This document shows, one piece after another, positions 24,151-32,202 of a stretch of 64,000 bases of DNA. The DNA is from JBBRHQ01 sp963738305 (lineage in GTDB: Bacteria > Actinomycetota > Thermoleophilia > Solirubrobacterales > 70-9). The notes under the pieces are model-generated. The model saw only the letters and a program-made list of their open reading frames with translations. It was not told the origin of the DNA and ran no database searches. Both the position numbers and the translations under genes were made by a program. The DNA is taken from NCBI GenBank assembly GCA_963738305.1, contig CAVTVU010000007.1, positions 298,766 to 362,765 on the forward strand, in the 5' to 3' direction. The number at the start of each line of letters is the position of its first letter. Position 1 is the stretch's first letter.

Positions 24151-24957
24151 TCAGAGCCCCGTTCCGTGTTCGCCGGCTCGCCCCGCGTCGCTCTTCTCGT
24201 AGAAGCGTCCCAGTCGCTCCAGCGTCTCGTCCGGGTCGGCACAGGTGTAGGCGTTCCAGGCCTCGTTACGGAGCTGCTCGTCCAGCGGGCGGCCGATCGT
24301 GTCGAGGATCGTCTGCTTGGCCGAGCGCACGGCTCGCTGCGAGTTGCGGAGGATCTGCGCGGCGACCGTTTCCGCTTCTTCGAGCAGGTGCTCGTGGGGC
24401 ACGACCCTCGTCACCAGGCCCCAGGTCAGTGCCTGCTGCGCGTCGACCGGCTCGGCCGTGAGGAGCATGTGGGAGGCGACGCCGGTGCCGCAGGCGTTGA
24501 CCAGCCGCACGAGGCCACCGTCGCCGTGGTGGAACCCGCGGCGGGCCTCGAAGGAGCCGAACATCGCGCGCTCGGAGGCGATGCGGATGTCACAGGCGAG
24601 TGCGGTCTCCAGCCCCCCGGCGAGCGCCCAACCGTTGACCGCGGCGATGATCGGCTTGTAGATCCTGTGCATGCCGCGGGTGAAGCCGTTCAGCCCCAGC
24701 TCGACGATCTCGCGGATGTCGGCGGGCTTCGCGTCCTCCATGATCGGCGGGATGTAGGTCTTCAGGTCGGCCCCGGCGCAGAAGGCCTCGCCGGCCCCGG
24801 TGAGGATGGCGACGTCGAGACCGTCGTCGTCGCGGAAATCGGACCATGTCTCGATCATCTGCCGGTGGACGTCGGGGTCGATCGCGTTGCGCGCCTCGGG
24901 CCGGTTGATCGTCACGTAGGCGATCCGCCCCCGTTTCTCGTAGAGCACTTTCGGCAT
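24151..24957 (-). CDS. Enoyl-CoA hydratase/isomerase family protein
   Basis: A crotonase-fold enzyme of 268 residues. It begins VLYEKRGRIAYVTINRPEARNAID. The oxyanion-hole and CoA loops are LTGAGEAFCAGADLKTY and AAVNGWALAGGLETALACDIRIAS. The positions of the two catalytic Glu of true hydratases are not both obvious (FGSFEARRGFHHGDGG), so it may catalyse another crotonase reaction. First gene of a two-gene operon with the SDR. Confidence 0.85.
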   Translation of the reverse strand: MPKVLYEKRGRIAYVTINRPEARNAIDPDVHRQMIETWSDFRDDDGLDVAILTGAGEAFCAGADLKTYIPPIMEDAKPADIREIVELGLNGFTRGMHRIYKPIIAAVNGWALAGGLETALACDIRIASERAMFGSFEARRGFHHGDGGLVRLVNACGTGVASHMLLTAEPVDAQQALTWGLVTRVVPHEHLLEEAETVAAQILRNSQRAVRSAKQTILDTIGRPLDEQLRNEAWNAYTCADPDETLERLGRFYEKSDAGRAGEHGTGL

Positions 24958-24986
24958 CAGCCTCTCCTTCCGTCGGGAGCCCGATG

Positions 24987-25330
24987 CTATGCCGTCAGCA
25001 GGGTGCGGATGGTCGCCGTGAGACTCTCCGGCTCGTCGGCAACCTGGCGCCAGGTTGCGCGGATCACCCGCCAGCCCGCGGCGGCCAGGAGCTGATCGCG
25101 GCGGCGATCCGATTCGAAAGCCGATGGGGTGCCGTGGTAGGCGCGCCCGTCGAGCTCCGCGACGAGCCGCCGCGACGGCCAGGCGAGGTCCACCTCGAAG
25201 CGCAGGTCTCCGACCGCAACGGTCTTGTTCGCCCGTGGCTTAATAGACACCGGCATATATGCGGTGAAGCCGCCCGGTATCGAGGCGATGGCTGACAGCG
25301 CGACGAGACACGCTGTTGAGTCCGTCACAG
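24987..25330 (-). pseudogene. Remnant of a DUF559 (AbiEi/Vsr-like nuclease-fold) protein
   Basis: The C-terminal DUF559 core is intact: DLRFEVDLAWPSRRLVAELDGRAYHG ... FESDRRRDQLLAAAGWRVIRATW. In another frame just upstream lies the family's N-terminal signature AVSHRLDTGRLHRIYAGVY, ended by a stop at 25240. The middle (~100 residues) is missing and the halves are out of frame. These proteins are common, variable, mobile-like genes in Actinobacteria, some next to toxin-antitoxin systems. Here it is a relic. Confidence 0.65.
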
Positions 25331-25382
25331 GCCCCGCCATTGGCCCCGTGACGGTCGGCCCCAGCGCTCGCCGGCGTTCGCC

Positions 25383-25925
25383 CTACTCGTAGGCGGCGCG
25401 GATCACGGCCAGGTCGTCCGTCTTCCAGACGACCTCTCCGTCGCACCACCGGGCGAGGTCGGCGGCTGAGTCGGGGAAGTCAAGGGCCGGGTCGATCGGC
25501 GTCACCTGGCGCTCGGCCTTCACCACGTCGCCGATCACCAGGGAGCGCGACTGCTCGCGCACGCGCCGGAACAAGGTTCGCTTCGCGTCGTCGTCCAGGT
25601 GATGTACCGAGAGAACCGAGATGACCAGGTCCCAGGGCCCGTCGGGCAGGGGATCCTCCATCCTCGCCAGCTGCACGTCGTCATATGTCTCGCGGGCCCG
25701 GAAGACCATTTCCGGGTTGGAGTCGAGCCCGATCACCCAGGCGTCGGGGAAGGCCTCGATCAGCCGGTCCGTGGTTTCGCCCGTTCCCATGCCCAGCTCG
25801 AGCACGCGCTCGGGAGGGAAGGGGATCGCCGCCACCGCCGCCCGCTGAAGCTCGTCGTAGCGGGGTACCTCGGAGCGGATCCTCTCCAGGTACGTTTCCG
25901 GACGTGAGTGGAATTGGGCGCTCAT
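25383..25925 (-). CDS. Class I SAM-dependent methyltransferase
   Basis: 180 residues. Motif I VLELGMGTGETTDRL, acidic motif II VIGLDSNPEMV, motif IV DLVISVLSVHHLDDDAK and LVIGDVV. This resembles CmoA-like and other small-molecule methyltransferases, but no substrate can be assigned. ATG 25925 is preferred over the longer start at 25949. Divergent from the DUF177 gene. Confidence 0.75.
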   Translation of the reverse strand: MSAQFHSRPETYLERIRSEVPRYDELQRAAVAAIPFPPERVLELGMGTGETTDRLIEAFPDAWVIGLDSNPEMVFRARETYDDVQLARMEDPLPDGPWDLVISVLSVHHLDDDAKRTLFRRVREQSRSLVIGDVVKAERQVTPIDPALDFPDSAADLARWCDGEVVWKTDDLAVIRAAYE

Positions 25926-25972
25926 GGCTAATCTCGAAGGGCGCCCCATCGTAGTCGGCCCCGACGCCGCGG

Positions 25973-26488
25973 ATGCGACCCCCGCCCAAGACCACCTTCG
26001 ACCTCGCCAGCCTGCAGCTCTCGCACGGGGAGGGGCGCTCGGTGGAGCTTCCGGTCCGCACCGGCGAGCTGGAGATCGGCGGCCAAACCTTTCGCGCCCG
26101 GCCGGACCCGGCCGACGCCCGGCTTGACGTCTCCCGCACTCGCACCGGTCACGCGATGCGCCTGCGCTTCGATCTCAGGCTCGAGGGCCCCTGCATGCGC
26201 TGCCTCGAGCCGGCGACGCTGGAGGTGGTGGTCGACGCCCGGGAGGTCGACCAGCCCGGCGACGAGGAGATGAGCAGCCCCTACGTCAGTGAGGGGGAGC
26301 TGGACATCGGCCACTGGGCCCACGACGCCGTCGCCCTTGCGGTTCCGGAGCGGATTCTCTGCCGCCCCGAGTGCGCCGGGCTCTGCCCGGTCTGCGGCGC
26401 ATCGCTGAACGATGCCGACCCCGCCGAGCACGAGCACGGTGGCGGTGCCGACCCGCGCTGGGCGAAGCTGCGCGAGCTAGATCTGTAG
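25973..26488 (+). CDS. YceD/DUF177 family protein
   Basis: 171 residues. The family core is LRFDLRLEGPCMRCLEPATLEV (CxxC) and, near the C-terminus, ILCRPECAGLCPVCGASLND, a zinc-binding cluster. YceD is linked genetically to rpmF and 23S rRNA/ribosome assembly in many bacteria. Here rpmF begins 37 bp downstream, with its own -10-like box in the gap. Confidence 0.88.
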   Translation: MRPPPKTTFDLASLQLSHGEGRSVELPVRTGELEIGGQTFRARPDPADARLDVSRTRTGHAMRLRFDLRLEGPCMRCLEPATLEVVVDAREVDQPGDEEMSSPYVSEGELDIGHWAHDAVALAVPERILCRPECAGLCPVCGASLNDADPAEHEHGGGADPRWAKLRELDL

Positions 26489-26509
26489 CCAGGAGCGGCT
26501 GCCGGCAGC

Positions 26510-26515
26510 TACCAT
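26510..26515 (+). promoter_or_regulatory. Probable -10 box of rpmF
   Basis: TACCAT ends 10 bp before the ATG of rpmF, in the 37-bp gap after the DUF177 gene. Confidence 0.4.
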
Positions 26516-26525
26516 GTTCGCCCCA

Positions 26526-26738
26526 ATGGCGGTACCGAAGAAAAGGACGTCGCGTACCCGTCGCGACAAGCGACGCGCCACGCACGGCGCCGCCAAGCCG
26601 CGCCTCAACGAGTGCCCGCGGTGCCACAGCCCGCGTCTTCCCCATCGCGTCTGCCCCACCTGCGGGACCTACGCGGGGCGTGAGGTGATCACGCACCGGA
26701 TCGCTGAGGCTCCCGCCGCCCCAAGCCCGGAGGAGTAG
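26526..26738 (+). CDS. rpmF: 50S ribosomal protein L32
   Basis: 70 residues beginning AVPKKRTSRTRRDKRR and carrying two zinc pairs, CPRCHSPRLPHRVCPTCG. The ATG at 26526 gives the canonical L32 N-terminus. The plsX GTG follows the stop directly, the conserved DUF177-rpmF-plsX order. Confidence 0.93.
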   Translation: MAVPKKRTSRTRRDKRRATHGAAKPRLNECPRCHSPRLPHRVCPTCGTYAGREVITHRIAEAPAAPSPEE

Positions 26739-27785
26739 GTGCCGGACCAGGCCGGCGTCGCCGTGGCCCTTGACGGCTTCGGGGCCGAGCAGGGCTTCGA
26801 AGTGCTCGCCGAGGGCGCCAGGCTCGCCGCCGCCGACGGGATCCGCCTGCGGGTTTTCGGCCCCGCAGCCGAGCTGGGGCTCGAGAGCACGGACGGCGTC
26901 GAGGTGATCGAGACAGGCGAGTGGGTCACCAACCAGGACGACCCCGTGAAGGCGGTGCGGTCGCGCGAGGGCGCCTCGATCGTCCGTGCAACGGCAGACG
27001 TCGCCGGCGGCGACAGCGATGCCCTGGCCAGTGTCGGCTCGACGGGCGCGGCGATGGCAGCGGCGACCTTCGGCCTGCGCCGCCTCCAGGGAGTGCAGCG
27101 CCCGGCGCTCGCCGTGCGGGTCCCGGTCCCCGGCAAGCCCGTCCTCTTCCTCGACGTCGGCGCGAACGTTGTCGTCCGCCCCCAGCACCTGGTCCAGTTC
27201 GCCTTCCTCGGCGCGGCCTTCAGCGAGGCCGTGCTCGGCGTGAAGCGGCCGCGGGTCGGCCTGCTCTCGGTCGGCGAAGAGGCTGGAAAGGGCTCTTCCG
27301 ACGTGGTCGCCGCCAACGACCTTCTCACCGGGGCGCCCGGGATCGAGTTCATCGGCAATGTCGAGGGACGCGACATCCCCGAGGCCGCCGCCGACGTGAT
27401 CGTCACCGACGGGTTCACGGGGAACATCTCGCTGAAGCTGATGGAGGGCACGGCGCGCACGGTCACAGCGGCGATCCGCGACGCCGCGCGCTCCAACCCG
27501 CTGGCAGCTGCCGGCGGGCTGTTGATGCGCCAGGCCCTCGCGGAGGTCCGGCGCGAGCTCGATCCGGACACCACCGGAGGCGCGATCCTCCTCGGCCTGC
27601 GGCGGATCGCCGTGGTGGGTCACGGCAGCTCCGGACCCGAGGGGGTCGCCAACGTGGTTCGCCTCGCTGCTCGAAGTGTCGAGGTGCGGGCCATCGAGCT
27701 GACCTCGGCGCTGCTCCAGGAGGGCGGCGCGACCCGCGGGTCCCTCGCCGAGGAGAACGCGGGCGTGATAGGAACTCCCCGATGA
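26739..27785 (+). CDS. plsX: Phosphate acyltransferase PlsX
   Basis: It makes acyl-phosphate from acyl-ACP for phospholipid synthesis. It begins VAVALDGFGAEQGFEVLAEGA. Conserved stretches are ASVGSTGAAMAAA, LFLDVGANVVVRPQHLVQFA, VGLLSVGEEAGKG and IVTDGFTGNISLKLMEG. 348 residues. GTG start immediately after rpmF; the stop overlaps acpP (ATGA). Confidence 0.93.
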   Translation: MPDQAGVAVALDGFGAEQGFEVLAEGARLAAADGIRLRVFGPAAELGLESTDGVEVIETGEWVTNQDDPVKAVRSREGASIVRATADVAGGDSDALASVGSTGAAMAAATFGLRRLQGVQRPALAVRVPVPGKPVLFLDVGANVVVRPQHLVQFAFLGAAFSEAVLGVKRPRVGLLSVGEEAGKGSSDVVAANDLLTGAPGIEFIGNVEGRDIPEAAADVIVTDGFTGNISLKLMEGTARTVTAAIRDAARSNPLAAAGGLLMRQALAEVRRELDPDTTGGAILLGLRRIAVVGHGSSGPEGVANVVRLAARSVEVRAIELTSALLQEGGATRGSLAEENAGVIGTPR

Positions 27786-28027
27786 CTCGCGAGGAAGTCA
27801 CCACGCTTGTCCGTGAGCACCTGGCCGAAGAGCTCGAGATCGACGTCGAGAGGGTCACCGAGCAGTCGCGCTTCAAGGAGGACCTCGACGCCGATTCGCT
27901 CGACCTCTACGAGCTTGTGATGGAGCTCGAGGATCGCTACGGGGTCTCGGTGCCTGAGGAGGACGCGGCCCGCATCCAGACGGTCGGCGACGCGATCGAC
28001 TTCGTGCTCCAGCACGCCCCCGCCTAG
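27782..28027 (+). CDS. acpP: Acyl carrier protein
   Basis: 81 residues, acidic. The phosphopantetheine attachment motif is DLDADSLDLYELVMELE with Ser in DSL. It overlaps plsX by 4 bp and lies 4 bp before rnc. Its genomic company (plsX, rnc) marks it as the fatty-acid/phospholipid ACP. Confidence 0.93.
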   Translation: MTREEVTTLVREHLAEELEIDVERVTEQSRFKEDLDADSLDLYELVMELEDRYGVSVPEEDAARIQTVGDAIDFVLQHAPA

Positions 28028-28031
28028 CCGA

Positions 28032-28727
28032 GTGGCATTCGATGTCGACTCCGCCGTCGCCTCGCTCGAGGCGCTGGTGGCCGAGTTGCCGCCCGACCTG
28101 CGCCGGCAGGCCCTGACTCACTCCTCTTGGACGAGGGACCGCGCCGACTCCTACGAGCGGCTGGCCTTCATCGGCGACAGCGTCCTCGGCCTCGCGGTTG
28201 CGGCGGAGGTTTTCGCCCGCTTCCCGGCCCTTGATGCCGGGGCGCTGACGAAGATCCACAACCAGGCGGTGAGCGGGACCTCCTGCGCCGCGGTCGGCCG
28301 CCAGCTCGGCGTCGCAGAGATGCTGAAAGCCGCCGAGACGACCGGCGCCTCGAACGGAATTCCCGCGGTAATCCTGCTGGAGGGCGAGCGCCCGCTGCCC
28401 GAGGTGACCGAGGCGCTGATCGGTGCCTGCTTCCTCGCGCACGGCTTTGAGCGCACCGCGGCCGCCGTGGCTGAGGCGTTCGAGCCGCGCATCCTGCTCG
28501 CCGTGGAGACCCGGATCGACTTCAAATCGGCCCTGCAGGAGTTCCTGGCGCAGCGCGGCGCGACCGTCAGCTATGAGGTGATCAGCGAGGAAGGCCCGCC
28601 GCATGACCGGACCTTCGAGGTCTCCGCCATGGTCGAAGCGGAGGCCATCGGACGCGGCTCGGGGCGGAGCAAGAAGGCGGCAGAGCAGGTCGCAGCCGAG
28701 CAGGCGTTGAAGTCGCTGGGAGACTGA
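28032..28727 (+). CDS. rnc: Ribonuclease III
   Basis: A double-strand-specific endoribonuclease for rRNA processing. The catalytic domain has the signature YERLAFIGDSVLGLAV and the metal-site Glu in LPEVTEALIGACFL. The C-terminal dsRNA-binding domain (residues ~155-231) has DFKSALQEFLAQRG and ends GRGSGRSKKAAEQVAAEQAL. 231 residues. GTG start. Confidence 0.95.
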   Translation: MAFDVDSAVASLEALVAELPPDLRRQALTHSSWTRDRADSYERLAFIGDSVLGLAVAAEVFARFPALDAGALTKIHNQAVSGTSCAAVGRQLGVAEMLKAAETTGASNGIPAVILLEGERPLPEVTEALIGACFLAHGFERTAAAVAEAFEPRILLAVETRIDFKSALQEFLAQRGATVSYEVISEEGPPHDRTFEVSAMVEAEAIGRGSGRSKKAAEQVAAEQALKSLGD

Positions 28728-28770
28728 GCGCTACGGTCCCCGCTTCGCGTCCGACCGAACCGCGAGCCTT

Positions 28771-28776
28771 GATACT
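28771..28776 (+). promoter_or_regulatory. Possible -10 box of smc
   Basis: GATACT ends 6 bp before the smc ATG. This is the leaderless geometry, with the first base deviating from TANNNT. Confidence 0.35.
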
Positions 28777-28782
28777 GCTCCG

Positions 28783-31161
28783 ATGTACCTGAAATCGATC
28801 AGCCTGAAGGGGTTCAAGTCCTTCCCCGAGCGGACGAAGCTGCACTTTTCGCCGGGAGTCAGCGTGATCGTCGGCCCCAACGGCTCGGGCAAATCGAACA
28901 TCACCGATGCAGTGCTCTGGGCGCTGGGGGAGCAGAGCCCCGGCGCCGTTCGGGGATCCTCGATGCAGGACGTGATCTCGGCCGGGGGGCACGGCGTCGG
29001 CACCCGGCGCCGGGCCGAGGTCGAGGTCGTCATCGACAACTCCGAGGGCCGTGCCGCGACGGACTTCTCCGAGATCTCGATTGAGCGCAGCCTCGACCGG
29101 GCCGGCGAAGGCGCCTACCGGCTGAACGGGGCCCGCTGCCGCCTGGTCGACGTGGTCGACGTCCTCTCCGACACCAACATGGGCCGCGAGATGCACTCGG
29201 TGATCAGCCAGGGCCGGGTCGAGTCGATCGTCCACTCGAAGCCGAGGGAGAGGCGCATGTTGATCGAGGAGGCAGCCGGCCTCGGCAAGCACCGCAAACG
29301 CCGGCGCCGCGCGGAGTTGAAGCTGAAGGCGACCCGCGACAACCTCGACCGCGCCCTCGACGTGGAGCGCGAGGCGCGCTCCCGCCTGAGGCCGCTGAAG
29401 CGCCAGGCGCAGGCCGCCGAGCTCGGCGCCCGGATCGAGCGCGAGGAGCTGGAGCTGAGGGCGCAACTGGTCGCCGAGGAGCTCCGCTTCGGCGAGGACC
29501 GGCTGGCCGCGGCGGAGGACACCGCCGGCCGCGCGCGCTCGGTGCGCGAAGGCCTTGAGCGCAAGCTCGCCGAGGTCAGCGTTCGCCGCCGGGCGGCCGA
29601 GGAGCGCTTCGCCGATCGCGACCGCGAGCGGACAGTCGCCTGGGGGTTGCTGACCCATCTGCGCAGCGACGCGGAGCGGATCGCCGTCCGCGACGCCAAC
29701 CTCGCCGACCGGACGGTGGAGCTGGAAGCGAGACTCGCGCACCTGCGCGGCGAGCTCGGGCCGCTGACCCTCGACATCGATGGCGCCGGGACCGCTCCGG
29801 TCGAGCGGGCCCGCAAGCTCGAGCAGGAGCTGGGCGACGTCGAGGCCGGCCTCGCCGCCGCCTCCGAGGGGCTGGGACGCGCCCGCGCCGAGGGGTCCGA
29901 GGCGGCTCGTGCGACGGCCCTGGGGGCGGTCCAGTCCGGCGTCGAGCGGGCCGCTCGCCATGCTCGCCGCGCCGAGGGCCTGCTCGGCGAGCGCCACCGC
30001 GAGCGGCTGCGGGCGCTCGTGGCCGAGGCCGAGGACCTGATCGAGGCGGTCGCAGCCGCCTCCGCGGCCGTCGGGACGCTTGCCGAGGCTCTCCGAGGGC
30101 GGATCGCGTCAGCCGAGGCGAAGGTCGTCGGCGGCGAGGGCGAGGGCGACGCGATCGCCGAGGAGATGCGCTCCTGCTCGCAGCGGGAGGCCGAGCTGCA
30201 GGCCGAGTTGAAGGGGCTCACCGACGAGTTGACGAAGGCGGAGGTCGAAGCCGCTCACCTTGGCGATCGGCGCGCGGAGGCCGCCCGGGAGCTTGCCGAG
30301 ATCGGGGAGAGGCTCGGGCGGGAAACGGGCCCGGCCGAGCAGCCCCTGACCGATGCCGAGCGCGAGGAGATCGACCGGAGCTTGGATCGACTCGAGCGTC
30401 GCCGCTCACAGATCGGCCCGGTCAACCCGCTCGCCGAGCACGAGTATGAGGAGGCTCGTGCCCACGTCGCCGACCTCCAGACCCAGCGTGAGGACACCAG
30501 CCGGGCCCTCTCCGAGCTCCAGTCGCTGATCCGGGAGATCGACCACGAGATCGAGCGCGCCTTCGAGGAGACCTTCCAGGCGACGGCAAAGAACTTCGAG
30601 GAGATGGTCGAGCACCTCTTCCCCGGCGGACGGGGCAAGCTGCGGCGGGTGTCGCTGCGACCGCTTGCCGACTCGAAGGGCGAGGAGGCGGAGCAGGAAG
30701 CCGAGGACGACGAGGCGGGAGAGGACGGTTCCGAGCGCGAGGTCCTCGGGGTCGAGATCGAGGTCACCCCGGCCGGAAAGTCGACCCGGAAGCTCTCACT
30801 GCTCTCCGGTGGCGAGAAGTCGCTGGTCGCGCTCGCCTTCGTCTTCGCGGTCTTCCTCGCGCGGCCCTGTCCCTTCTACATCCTGGACGAGGTCGAGGCC
30901 GCTCTCGACGACGCGAACATCGACCGCTTCCTGCAGCTGATCAGGCGGTTCTGCGATCGCGCCCAGTTCGTGATCGTCACCCACCAGAAGCGCACGATGG
31001 AGGCGGCCGACGTGCTCTACGGCGTGAGCATGGGGGGCGATGGCATCACCAAGGTCGTCTCGCGCCGGCTCCCGCGCGAGGGGGAGGACGAGGAGGCCGG
31101 TGCTGAGGGCCCCGCGCCCTTTGCCGGAATCGCGCCGGACGAGGCGATCGAGGCCGCCTAG
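28783..31161 (+). CDS. smc: SMC-family chromosome segregation ATPase lacking a recognisable hinge
   Basis: The ATPase head is textbook Smc: YLKSISLKGFKSF, Walker A GPNGSGKS (31-38), the Q-loop SQGRV (~142-146), IEEAAGLGKHRKR (161-173), IGPVNPLAEHEYEE (~544-557), signature LSGGEKS (674-680) and Walker B YILDEVEAALDD. At 792 residues it is about 400 shorter than typical bacterial Smc. The two coiled-coil arms are roughly 150 residues each. The middle (about 325-455) is Ala/Glu/Arg-rich helix with no globular hinge and no CxxC zinc hook. An acidic insert lies near 632-652. The frame is uninterrupted. It lies between rnc and ftsY, the conserved smc locus, so orthology is strong despite the shortened architecture. 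Confidence 0.9.
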   Translation: MYLKSISLKGFKSFPERTKLHFSPGVSVIVGPNGSGKSNITDAVLWALGEQSPGAVRGSSMQDVISAGGHGVGTRRRAEVEVVIDNSEGRAATDFSEISIERSLDRAGEGAYRLNGARCRLVDVVDVLSDTNMGREMHSVISQGRVESIVHSKPRERRMLIEEAAGLGKHRKRRRRAELKLKATRDNLDRALDVEREARSRLRPLKRQAQAAELGARIEREELELRAQLVAEELRFGEDRLAAAEDTAGRARSVREGLERKLAEVSVRRRAAEERFADRDRERTVAWGLLTHLRSDAERIAVRDANLADRTVELEARLAHLRGELGPLTLDIDGAGTAPVERARKLEQELGDVEAGLAAASEGLGRARAEGSEAARATALGAVQSGVERAARHARRAEGLLGERHRERLRALVAEAEDLIEAVAAASAAVGTLAEALRGRIASAEAKVVGGEGEGDAIAEEMRSCSQREAELQAELKGLTDELTKAEVEAAHLGDRRAEAARELAEIGERLGRETGPAEQPLTDAEREEIDRSLDRLERRRSQIGPVNPLAEHEYEEARAHVADLQTQREDTSRALSELQSLIREIDHEIERAFEETFQATAKNFEEMVEHLFPGGRGKLRRVSLRPLADSKGEEAEQEAEDDEAGEDGSEREVLGVEIEVTPAGKSTRKLSLLSGGEKSLVALAFVFAVFLARPCPFYILDEVEAALDDANIDRFLQLIRRFCDRAQFVIVTHQKRTMEAADVLYGVSMGGDGITKVVSRRLPREGEDEEAGAEGPAPFAGIAPDEAIEAA

Positions 31162-31194
31162 ATGCGCGACTCCTCGGCCGTCTAGGGCGAGCCA

Positions 31195-32202
31195 GTGCCA
31201 ACCGGCTGGCAGGAGATCCTCGATCTGGGGGCCCGCGAGGCGCCGGCCGAGGTCGAACGCGTTGAGGAGGAGGACGGGGGGGAGGGGCGCCGGGGCGTTC
31301 TGTCGCGGCTCCGGGAGAGCCTCTCGCGAAGCCGAGCGGCGCTCAGCGAGGAGATCTCAGCCAGCCTCTTCGACCGCATCGACGAGGAAACCTGGGAAAG
31401 GCTCGAGGAGGCGCTGATCCTCGCCGACGTCGGCGCTCCGACGACCGCGCAGGTCGTCGAGGGCCTCGAAAGGGAGGTCGAGTCGGGAGCGGTCGGCGCC
31501 GACGGCGCGGCAATCCGCCAGCGGCTGATCGAGATGCTCGCGGAGATCGCCTCGACCGGCGAGCGCCGCATTGACCTTCGCGCCGAACCGGCCGTACTGC
31601 TGATGGTTGGGGTCAACGGCTCCGGCAAGACCACGACGATCGGGAAGATCGCCTGGCACCTGGGCAAGGAGTTCGGTCTCGGAGTCGTACTCGGCGCCGC
31701 CGACACCTACCGCGCCGCCGCGGCCGAGCAGCTCGCCGAGTGGGCGTCGCGGGCAGGCGCGAACCTCGTTCGCTCCGCCGCCGGCGCCGATCCCGGCGCT
31801 GTCGCCTTCGACGCGATCGCCGCCGCCCGGGCGCGCTCCGCGGACGTCGTGATCGTCGACACCGCCGGACGCCTCCACACACAGGGCAACCTGATGGACG
31901 AGCTGGCGAAGGTGCGACGGGTGATCAGCAAGCAGATCCCGGAGGCGCCCCACGAGACGCTGATCACGATCGACGCCACCACCGGCCAGAACGGCCTCCG
32001 CCAGGCGAAGGTGTTCTCCGAGGCGGTGGCGCTCGACGGGGTTGTGCTCACCAAGCTGGACGGGACCGCGAAAGGGGGCATCACCCTCGCGATTGCATCC
32101 GAGCTGGGGATCCCGGTGAAGCTGATCGGCACCGGCGAGGGCCTCGAGGACATGCGTCCCTTCGACGCGCTCGAGTTCGCTACCGCGCTGCTCGGGGAGT
32201 AG
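31195..32202 (+). CDS. ftsY: Signal recognition particle receptor FtsY
   Basis: An SRP GTPase that docks SRP-ribosome complexes at the membrane. A short acidic N-terminal region (~50 residues) and N domain (SRAALSEEISASLFDRIDEETWERLEEALI) precede the G domain: GVNGSGKTTTIGKIA (G1), ADTYRAAAAEQL, VDTAGRLHTQGNLMDEL (G3), TKLDGTAKGG (G4) and GTGEGLEDMRPFD. 335 residues. GTG start. Its last 23 bp overlap the convergent HD-GYP gene. Confidence 0.93.
   Translation: MPTGWQEILDLGAREAPAEVERVEEEDGGEGRRGVLSRLRESLSRSRAALSEEISASLFDRIDEETWERLEEALILADVGAPTTAQVVEGLEREVESGAVGADGAAIRQRLIEMLAEIASTGERRIDLRAEPAVLLMVGVNGSGKTTTIGKIAWHLGKEFGLGVVLGAADTYRAAAAEQLAEWASRAGANLVRSAAGADPGAVAFDAIAAARARSADVVIVDTAGRLHTQGNLMDELAKVRRVISKQIPEAPHETLITIDATTGQNGLRQAKVFSEAVALDGVVLTKLDGTAKGGITLAIASELGIPVKLIGTGEGLEDMRPFDALEFATALLGE

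Noticed and set aside
28783..31161. Rad50-like zinc hook in the short SMC
   Set aside because: The central region has a single Cys and no CxxC, and the heads match chromosomal Smc rather than Rad50.
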